Part shown: piece after piece, positions 1 to 8,987 of the stretch
How positions within the stretch are numbered: the stretch's first letter is position 1
How the letters are laid out: each line of letters opens with the position of its first letter
DNA from: Aplysia californica
Taxonomy: Eukaryota > Mollusca > Gastropoda > Aplysiida > Aplysiidae
Assembly: GCF_000002075.1 (NCBI RefSeq)
Contig: NW_004797387.1
Location: forward strand, 198,638 to 224,321
Direction of reading: 5' to 3'
Length of the DNA: 25,684 bases
Notes under the pieces: generated by a model
Databases searched by the model: none
Told to the model about the DNA's origin: nothing
What the model saw: the letters and a program-made list of their open reading frames with translations, nothing else
Made by a program: the position numbers and the translations under genes

Positions 1-158
1 CCCCCCCCCTTTCAATTATCACTGCTGCTAAATTAATGCTTAGACTCACCATAGTCGAATTACGTGCGGGGACCAAGACTTATAATTGCCCATGACATAA
101 TTTAAAGGATTGGTTGATACAAAAGACAATCTTCAAAAGTTTTAGAGAAGCAGCTGAT

Positions 159-311
159 CTACTTGTTTTCATTTGCCCACGATTTTTCTGCTTGTTTTTT
201 ATAAACATCATGAAACTTTGACGGACGTTGTTCACCCCTGTTGTTGGCAACTTTGGTAAAGGAGCGGGTCTTGTAGTCTGCAGTCCTGTTGTAAATGGTC
301 CGTTGCAATGC
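159..311 (-). CDS. Possible terminal exon, unrecognised (low confidence)
   Basis: On the minus strand an AG preceded by an AT-rich tract opens a 50-codon frame (ALQRTIYNRTADYKTRSF, then VANNRGEQRPSKFHDVYKKQ) that ends at a TAG at 159-161. The charged, mixed composition looks more protein-like than the other short frames nearby. I do not recognise a family, no partner exon is visible before the window edge at this end, and the tract before the AG is A/T-rich rather than a clean pyrimidine tract. It may be chance. Confidence 0.15.
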   Translation of the reverse strand, partial: ALQRTIYNRTADYKTRSFTKVANNRGEQRPSKFHDVYKKQAEKSWANENK

Positions 312-638
312 CTTAAAAATTTTTTTAAAATATATATAAATAAACCAAAAGTAGAGAATTGTGTTGTGAACATCGGAATTCATGCAACTTTTGAAACAGT
401 GGTCGGCCAGGCGGTGAACTTTCAATGGAAGTGATTAACCTATTTCATCCATATAGAGGGGCGATTCGGGGTGTTATTGGGCGAATTAGAATGTAGACTG
501 AGAGAGGATGTGAAGGGCCAGGAAATATTATTTTGAATGCACAAAGCTCATGATAATCTCCTGACCGTGGTGTGAACATGTAGGAACAACACTTTAACAC
601 CCGTTTCTTTGGACAAGGAAATGATAATACATACTTTC

Positions 639-707
639 ATACTTTCTTTGAAAGTATGCGGATACTTTCTTTGAAAGTATGCGGTACTTTCTTTGCAAGT
701 ATGCGGG
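639..707 (+). repeat. Tandem 23-bp palindromic repeat, 3 copies
   Basis: The unit ATACTTTCTTTGAAAGTAT plus GCGG repeats at 639, 662 and 685, the last copy slightly diverged. Each unit can fold on itself (ATACTTTC pairs with GAAAGTAT). Confidence 0.85.
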
Positions 708-756
708 TATGACTTTATCAATGACTTTAGTTGGGTACGTTGATTCCCGCTCCATT

Positions 757-1247
757 AAAAAAAAGGAACTGCGTCAGGTCCTAATAAGCGCGCGGGACAT
801 ATTAAACATTTTCAGTGGGTAAGAACTTTTTAATTTTCACCGGTGGCGGCCGAACTCTCATCGATTTTGGACCGCCAAGGAATCTCTAACGTGCGCAATT
901 TGCACACGGGACCTCCGAGATTTTTCACCCTTATCCTTTTTATCCGAAAAAGGGGGGGGGGGGGGGGGTGGCTTAAAGACGTCCGTATGAAGGAGCCGAG
1001 GAGTAGCAGTAGAAATTTCGACTGCAGAAAGAGAGCCTAGAGGAGGGGGCAAAAGAGGTGAGGGGTGGGGGCAGAAAGTAGAGACGAAAGCAGAAGACAG
1101 AACATTGTTAGAGAGCCGGAATGGAGGTGACAGGATAAAATAGAGAAGAAAATTTTCCGTCGATCCGGATTCGAGCCCGGGACTAGGCTAGGCTCGGGAC
1201 CATTGAATGAACAGGGAACATCTTATCCTCTTGGCCACGAGAGCCCC
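757..1247 (-). mobile_element. tRNA-derived SINE, family A, copy 1
   Basis: The minus strand reads from a tRNA-like head (GGGGCTCTCGTGGCC at 1247 downwards) with a B-box-like GGGCTCGAATCC (about 1161-1172) to an A-rich tail near 757. The body matches copy 3 (10478-11009), including the GGAGGGGGCAAA and TGCACACGGGACCTCC stretches. A 17-bp insertion follows the B box and a G-run lies at 951-969. Flanks ATTCCCGCTCCATT (743-756) and ATTCCCGTTCCAATT (1248-1262) look like a diverged target duplication. Confidence 0.8.
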
Positions 1248-1456
1248 ATTCCCGTTCCAATTCTAAGATTAGGGAGAAAACCTATACGTTCTTAACTACC
1301 GTCTCTGACCGTCTAGGAGAAAATCCATTTACAATGGACATATCAAATCAATGGGGGTGTAAAATGTTTACAATTATAACTATAGATCTAGATCTATGAC
1401 ACATGTAATTATTGTTTTATCTCCGCGTTTTAACACGAAATGTCTTTTCATTCGTT

Positions 1457-1682
<226 letters not shown>

Positions 1683-2389
1683 ACCTCTCCCCGAGACTTC
1701 ATTTGAATCTGGTTAAGTTGAGTAAATTTTGCGTCAAGTTTTATGTAGATCTAGATCTAGGCCATCAATACAAATTAAAAAGTTGGCCTACATGTACGAG
1801 GGGGCTACCAAAGTTTTTTTGTCTGCTGACCATGAAGGAATAAAGGTAGAAAACTGAAATTTGGCACTAAGCTTAATCTTTCTCTAGTAGTCACCTCCCC
1901 CGGTGATATATATCTGTGTAATTGGAGTATAACCTTGAAAAGACCTTGAGAATAGAAGACCCTCTCTTTGTCAGAAAACCATATTACCGCTTCTTTGACC
2001 TTCATCACTTTCAGAATGCCTTATTTTAAAATCCCTTTTTTCAGCTTGGGGAATAAAAAAAAAGTCGGACGGGGCTAAATCTGGAGAATAGGGTGGGTGC
2101 GGCAAAATTTTATAGCCACTTGCTCACCTTGTAAGAACAAAAACTTCATCATTGCCCTGTGCTCAATTTTCTTCATATTTACGTTGAAAGTGGAGAACAA
2201 CATACCCCCATTCAATTAAAGTGCGCTGGTGTTAAAACTGGTAATGGGAAATTCCCCAAAATTTACATGCATTCTAGGATGATGCCTGTTGGCTTTCACC
2301 CAAACTTTCAGCCTACCTTTATTCCATCATGGTCAGGTAAAAAAACAACACTTTTGGTATGCCCCTCGGATGTCTTGCGTGTAGGTTTT
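1683..2389. other. Unassigned intergenic stretch
   Basis: I see no coding frame of substance and no recognisable repeat apart from a short TAGATC tract near 1747-1760. Confidence 0.5.
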
Positions 2390-2404
2390 AGTATTTTGCA
2401 CACT

Positions 2405-2580
2405 CTAAGTTTTTTTTGGGTTTTTTTAAGTAGAGGTTTTACGACGCTTGCAACTGCATGAGGTCATATGAGCGCCAGAAGATTAGAGGTGTTACAAGAG
2501 AGTAACAAACATAAAAAAGAAGGAGGGGAGATAAGGACGAGGTGTTTGATAGGATAGGCAAAGTCTAAGCTTAACACGAA
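2405..2580 (-). mobile_element. SINE-like repeat, family C, copy 1
   Basis: The reverse complement matches the 21100-21245 repeat: GTTACTCTCTTGTAACACC, CTAATCTTCTGGCGCTCATA, CCTCATGCAGTTGCAAGCG, then TAAAACCTCTACTTAAAAA. The GGCGCTC...GAGCGCC tail hairpin is partly eroded here. Confidence 0.7.
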
Positions 2581-2735
2581 ACAACAATTGTAATTGACTA
2601 CTTTGTAACATTATAAATGATTGAAAAATTCCCCTGTACAAGACAGTTTCCAAAGTTATATGAATGGAAGCATTAGATCTACTTTCCACAAACTAATAAT
2701 TGTGTATCTGTTACTTTGTATTTCGGAGAGTGTGT

Positions 2736-2972
2736 TTTGAGCGAGCGGGACACATTACATATTATCAGTTGGTAGGAATCAATTTTGAATTTTGCCCCGG
2801 TGGTGGTCGATGCCTGTCTTATCGATTTTGGACCACCAATGGGATATTTTACGAGCGCAATTTGCACATGGGACCCCTGGGATTTTAAATCACCCTTATC
2901 CGAGAAGGCCAGAACGTGTTATAGATCTTACATACCCTAAGATCAAGGCGTGTGGCTGAAAGACTGCAGTAC
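2736..2972 (-). mobile_element. SINE family A, copy 2, truncated
   Basis: The central body of family A is present (GAGCGGGACA, CAGTTGGTAGGAA, ATCGATTTTGGACCACCAA, GCGCAATTTGCACA). The homology stops near 2972, so the tRNA-like head is missing. Confidence 0.75.
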
Positions 2973-3180
2973 AATGTAATTACATGTAGAAATACGGAGT
3001 CAAGCAATGGTAGAACGGCTGCTATTGAAACATTAGATCATTAGGCTATATCCGATGCCAATTAAATGTAAGCTATGTATAGGCCCCTATATATTTAATG
3101 GTTTTTGTGTCTCAACAGATGATTTTTTTCGTGGACGGTATTAAATGCTTAGCAAGGAATTAGATCGCCCAAGAGAATAC

Positions 3181-3453
3181 ACCAGGGTGTCCAAAAAGTC
3201 GCCCACCATCCTGAAACATACACTAGTATTGTTACAGATGCTCAGATAATTGAGCATCATTTTCATTTATAAAATATAACAACTCTCCATTCTCCGCAAA
3301 AAGCTGTTTTTAACTTTCCTTAGGGTATCTGAATGGATGTTGGGACGATGGAAATTGCATGTCTCAATTCGTCAAGAGAGCGTGGACACAGAGGGGGGAA
3401 AAAAAGCAGAAAAACAATTGTAGGATGGTGCGTGACTTTTTGGACACCCTGCT
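3181..3453. mobile_element. 273-bp TIR element (MITE) with 5-bp target duplication
   Basis: The ends are inverted copies: ACCAGGGTGTCCAAAAAGTC at the left, and AGCAGGGTGTCCAAAAAGTC read inward from the right. The match continues through CACCATCCT to about 31 bp with few mismatches. Both sides are flanked by AATAC (3176-3180 and 3454-3458). There is no coding capacity. The superfamily is not assigned: a mariner TA duplication does not fit. Confidence 0.85.
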
Positions 3454-4310
3454 AATACGTACATGTACTGAAGGAAACGATGATGAGCGTTGCGACAGCA
3501 GCTGTTGAGAATTTTATGCATTGCATAGGCCTATGGGAGGGGGAAGAAAGCTAAAAGAGATCACAAGCACAAGCTATAAGGCACGTACTATCGTAATTCT
3601 AAAAGGAGTACACGTGAGCACTCACTCAAATGAATAAATAAATGAATAAATGAAATAAAATTATAAGAGACAAATGCATTTTTGGGACACCCCAATCGGC
3701 ATAGATCTAATTGTATGACCTTGAAACAAAATTCTCTCACTGGAAAAAATAGAAAACAAAGAGGCCGGCCGGAGACCAGGGCAACGCATATATTCGCTTA
3801 GAACAGACGGGCGACGAGGATAGAAAGACCAGGAAATAATTTAATATAATAAAAGTGCCTCACAGCTAATTTTGAGAACATAATTATCCGAGCAGAAAAC
3901 AGGCCAGCAACTGAGAGACAATTATTATCTTGATCGCCAGCTCTGTTACACGATGATGATGATAAATTAAATGGTTAGTGATGAGGATGTACAACAATGT
4001 GAGGATAGGAGGTAATTACACATAATTATAAAGGTATCATATTATGAATAAATAATAATTCGTGTAGGCCTATGCATATATATTCACATAATTATATGAC
4101 CATTTCAGTGTAGCCTAATTTGAACCCCATTTTCTTGGAGCAAGATCTAGAATGTCTTTTGCTGTTGGTTTTTCGATCATCTCGACTTTGTGTGATTTAA
4201 CAAAAACTATATTCTACAAAAAAAAAAGAGAAAGTATAATTTATCGAAGGTATACTGTTCAGCTTTTTCCTAAACCTGGTGCCAATAAGTTAACGTTTTA
4301 CAGAACCCCC
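3454..4310. other. AT-rich upstream intergenic stretch
   Basis: Nothing gene-like is visible. It holds short ATAA/AATAAATG simple runs (about 3630-3660) and AT-rich sequence. Confidence 0.5.
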
Positions 4311-4320
4311 CTCCCCCCCA

Positions 4321-4400
4321 AAACAACAACAACAACAACAACAACAAAAAACAACAACAACAATTACAACAAACAAACCAAAAAACCCCAAAACAAACAA
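4321..4400 (+). repeat. (AAC)n microsatellite
   Basis: ACAACAACA runs interspersed with A-runs and AAACC words, about 300 bp upstream of the STT3B promoter. Confidence 0.9.
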
Positions 4401-4657
4401 ACTCAACAACTTCTAATTAACTCATCGGTCTGTCACTCATTCTCTGCACCCTTTCCTATGGTTATGTGCACCGTCACTCGCTACCATTTTTGTCGCCTGG
4501 TCAGTTTTCTCTATCCAGACCTACTATATATATCTAGCCTAGGCTATCTCACTATTCTCTCTCTCTCAGCACAAAATTTATTTTACTCTAAATCTAGATC
4601 AGTTTGTTTTCTTTCTTTTTAGGAATCGTTTTTAGAGCCCCGTACACTTGCAATGTT

Positions 4658-4714
4658 TTGATTGGTGCAGCGTGGTGCTGTAGCGCCGGAAACAGTAGCA
4701 ATCAAGATGGCGGA
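4658..4714 (+). promoter_or_regulatory. Compact housekeeping-type promoter and TISU start element of STT3B
   Basis: An inverted CCAAT box (GATTGGT, 4660-4666), an ETS-like site (CCGGAAA, 4686-4692) and CAAGATGGCGGA (4703-4714) crowd the start codon. The last matches the TISU/YY1 consensus SAASATGGCGGC at 11 of 12 positions. No TATA box is visible. TISU genes typically use 5'UTRs of roughly 5-30 nt, which would put the transcription start near 4677-4702. This is a motif match only; no transcript data support it. Confidence 0.55.
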
Positions 4715-4882
4715 CGCCGACTTGGTAGTCCGAAACGATATTCGTTCAGCGATGTGGAATCCTGGTGGATGGAAAAGTTTGCTTTCATTTTTCATTCTTG
4801 CATTAGCATGGCTAGCTGGATTCAGTGCACGACTGTTTGCAGTCATTCGATTTGAAAGCATCATTCACGAATTCGACCCATG
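4707..4882 (+). CDS. STT3B: STT3B exon 1 (start codon, TM1)
   Basis: Encodes residues 1-58 plus two bases of W59: a hydrophilic N-terminus, the first membrane segment (about residues 23-46), then [18 protein letters not shown]57 is the first catalytic acidic residue of the family. The ATG context is strong (A at -3, G at +4). Donor GTAAGT lies at 4883-4888 and the junction splits the Trp codon (TG/G). Confidence 0.95.
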
Positions 4883-6903
4883 GTAAGTTCCACTTGTCAC
4901 TCTACTCAAGACCTAGCCTCTCTAGACTCTAGTCTAGATTAGTCCTCTCTCTCTACTATGCTAGATCAGGGTCTATTCTCTACTCTAGAGTGTCTAGATC
5001 TAGATCAGCTCTATGCGGTGTTACTAAACTTAGGGTGCTTTTCCAGTAGTTCCCACCCCCGTTATTTGAGTCTAGATCTAGATTCTAGAATCTATGGAGC
5101 TAAGGTCATGTCAAACCTAACAATGTTCTGCAAAGGAGCCTCTGCAAAACAAAATTATGAGTACCCCCACCCCCCACCATATTTTTTACGAAGTGACTAT
5201 TTCTCCGAACGTTCGGAGAAATAGTGCCGATCTTTATTTCTCCGAACGGTTTTCGGCTTCCGGTCTCGTGATTTTTTGCCTATTTATTGCGAGAGTTCGG
5301 CGCCAACTTTCATTCTGCCTCTGCCTCTGGTCTGGGAAGGAACACGTACCGCATGGCAAGCCCGCCTACAGACAACCTTCAGTAACACCCACCACACACC
5401 CACCACCATCATGCACATGTACACACACTAACTAAACATAACTAGTGGGCAACTTTTGAACGTATGACGAGCTGAACTGTGGATGGAGAGACAGTGTGAG
5501 TGAAAGAGCGGGTGAAAGGAAGAATGTGCGAGTGTATCCACAGGCGACAGCAACTAAAAGACGACGACACTGACCACCCCTGGCCTGGTCCACAGCTCAC
5601 GAACAAAAGGAATGCAGCTCAGGCGGTGTTTTGCCTATATTATTGTCCATGGTTCGCAGGGAACAAGTGAGATTTTCTTTGTGTGTGCCTGGAGGGATGG
5701 GGTAGGGTATGAAAGTCATGCGGGCGGGGATGAGCCGCGGGAGAGAACACGGGAATTGAATGAAAGAGTGAAACTGAAAGAGACGAATGACTCATGAGTC
5801 CTGGAGTGAATGGATCCTGTGTTTCTATTTTTGTATACTTTGAACTGTTACTGAATAAAGGCTGAAATAAAGCCCGAAAAACAAACAAACACACACACAC
5901 ACTCCTCACTCTCCACTTACTACCACACACAGACACACTCAAACACTCACACATACATACACACACACAGCAAATTTTTGGGTCTATATCTATTTAAATT
6001 TTCAACAGCTAGTCTAGATGAGATTTTTAGATGAGTGTAAAAACGTGAAAAAGAAAGGTTTCATAACAGAAAGAAATCAAAATTAGAACAGCCCATAAAC
6101 AACAACAAACATTAACAAATAAGGGCGTGTGTCCACCTGTCCGAAGAAGATTGGCAGTTTTAACCCTAAATGTGCGTAATTAAAAAAAAAAAGTACAGGA
6201 TATTACATGTAAATTATGGAATCACACACATTAAGGGGCTTGCCAGTGTCAGTACATTGGTCGCAGCAGTGACAAACGCAGATGCCAGTTCTATGTGTAG
6301 TTATCAATAACCCTCCGTAGATCTAGATCTAGACAGCACACGAGTGAACACAACACATTACGTTTAAAAGCAGCACCTTTCATAGGCAACACGTCATATC
6401 TATAGCGAAAAACTGTTTGGAATTGTAGCATTTCTTTATATAAATATTTACGGCGGACATTTTTTGGACCGATTGAACCATATTGTATACGAACAATCTT
6501 TGGTAGGCCCATACTATAATTATAGATCTATATAATATCCGAAATTTGGGGGAAAGGATGATATTTCAGAGTGTTCGGAGAAATAGTGCCCAGCTTTATT
6601 TTCCCGAACGTTCGGAGAAATAGTGCCCAGCTTTATTTTCCCGAACGTTCGGAGAAATAGTGCCGGCCTATTTTTTATTAGGCCTGGGGGGCAAGCCCCC
6701 CTGAAACCCCCAACTCTTAGGGCCAAAACCGGCCAATAACAATTGTGGGGTGGGAACTATCGAAAGAGCCCCAGACGGCCTTTTAATTTCAAAGTGTATA
6801 CAGACCCGGTAACCGGGAACAAAGTCACGAAGTATACAGACCCAGTAGGGGAACTCTTTTGTGATTTTGGAAAGTTTCAGAGCCCAGACCCAGTTGTGTG
6901 TGT

Positions 6904-6947
<44 letters not shown>

Positions 6948-8829
6948 AAGAGAGAGGTTCTTCTAGCAAAATGGGTGCTTTTTCGGTAGTTCCCACCCCC
7001 CCCTTATTTGAATCTGACCTACTTCTAGATCTAGATCTATACGTTTGATTCGCGGTGAGCTAAGATATCAAACCTAAGAACAGCAAAACATTAAATTGTG
7101 GTAAAATTCAGGGGGGGCATGCCCCCCTGAAACCCCCCTTCCTATTTTTGTTAGGTCAGGGGCGGGGCAAGCCCCCCTGAAACCCCCCTACACTTGGGGC
7201 CAAAACCCGTGAATAACAATTGCGGGGTTGGAACTACCGAAAAAGCGCCGCAAAATGTATGTAGATTATGACATGCCCCAGTTGGCAGGAGGGAACGAGA
7301 GAAAGACAGTGGGAAATAGGTGGAGAGAAAGAAAGACATGATATAGACAAACAAAGAAAAAGAGAAAGCGAGCAATACAGAGAGAGAGAGAGAGGGAGGG
7401 AGAGAGAGAGAGAGAGACAGAAAGACAAACAGACAGACAGACAGACAGAGAGAGAGAGAGAGCAGAGAGAAATAGAGAGGGTGACTGCTCGATTGAAATT
7501 AAATGACATTGTTCTTTTTTTTCAAATTGTGATTCCTCCAACTCCAAAACGGAGGAAAAACGATCGTTCATCGAAAAGGCATCCCCGCAATCTTCATTTA
7601 GATCTAGAATCTAGATCTAGACTAACCTCGAAATTAGATCAATGATTTATGTCTGTCTGTCTAGATCTAGACCAAGGCCATCGATCTAGAAGTAGAAGAA
7701 GAACCTAGATTCTAGGTCTACCCTGAGCCACAGAATTCTAAACTAATTTGTGTAGAATTCTGTGCCCTGAGCCAAGAGGGGGCTGAAACTTTCCGAAATC
7801 ACAAAAGAGTTTCCCTACCGGGTCTGTATACTTTGTGACTTTGTTCCCGGTTACCGGGTCTGTATACACTCCCTTTTAATTAGACTTTGATTTGCCAATA
7901 ACTTTCATAGGCCTCTATACTAGACAGGTCTCTATAGATCTAGATCTAGATCTAGAGTAGAGTAAGATATAATGTAGGAATTGGCCATACTATTACATTA
8001 CTTTGTTAATAAAAATTAGATCTCTAGAGTCTATCTGGGTCACCGCGTCTGCTTGGGTGCGCAACCCACGGTCTCCTGCTTTGTTTTGGATAAGAACAGC
8101 GAAAACGAGGTCACTTTCTGTGAGCATGCGCAGAATGCTGCTTATTTCACTTTCGTTTTGGAGGTTCCTGTCAACACACATGGTTTTACGGTGTCGGAAA
8201 GTTTTGCCCCTTCTTCATATTGATTGCTTTCGTAACCGGTATCGGTGAATTTACTAAGCGCTTGAGTAGTCGATTATTTAGCACATGATGGAAGTGGCAA
8301 TCCTCATCCAGGGTGAGAATAAAAATACGATCGACCTCTCCCCCCGGGTGAGACTTGCCAGCATTGGCTATTCTCACCCGGTGTGAAACAACACCTGTTT
8401 TTCCTCATTTCGGAATGTTGTCTATCGGTGTGGATGATCAAATTGATAAAAGCCAAGAAAAAATGACGTTATAGCACAAAAGTATGATAATTTGATCGTC
8501 TACAAAGATGCTACGGCTATTTCACTTTTCGAATCGAGTGAACAACACAGGTCGCCATTTTGTTTTGCCCGGAAGTTCTCGCAAGATCTACTCCTCCTCC
8601 CCCCCCCCCCCCTCTCTCTCTCTCTCCCTCTCTGTCTCTTTCTCAGTTTTGAATACTGTCTATCGGTGTGGACTATCAAATTGACCAAAACAAAGTTAAA
8701 AAATGATGCTAAAGCCCAAAAGTAAATTAATTTGGTAGTCTACAAAGATGCTTTAAGGCTATTTAACTTTTCGAACCGAGCCGAACTACGCGGGTCGCCA
8801 TTTTGTTTTGCTCGGAAGTTCTTGCGCTA

Positions 8830-8923
<94 letters not shown>

Positions 8924-8954
8924 CCTCCCTCCCTCCCTCCCTCCCTCCCTCCCT

Positions 8955-8987
<33 letters not shown>

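Larger units (their letters stand above)
5034..6772. mobile_element. Putative 1.7-kb hAT-like TIR element or nested remnant
   Basis: The left end GGTGCTTTTCCAGTAGTTCC and the right end, read inward, GGGGCTCTTTCGATAGTTCC resemble the termini of the 276-bp element at 6974-7249, as do subterminal parts (AGCTAAG.. TCAAACCTAA; GCAAGCCCCCCTGAAACCCC). Flanking 8-mers (aaacttag, agacggcc) do not match, so the two ends may come from separate insertions. The interior has no recognisable coding sequence; AATAAA words occur near 5852 and 5865. Confidence 0.5.

Noticed and set aside
4662-4706. Upstream in-frame extension of STT3B
   Set aside because: It contains no ATG and is closed by a TGA at 4659-4661; 4707 has the better context.
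5590-5880. Two AATAAA words and a transcript-like stretch in intron 1, considered as a processed pseudogene or an LTR
   Set aside because: No coding similarity, no poly(A) tail of note and no terminal direct repeats that I can see.
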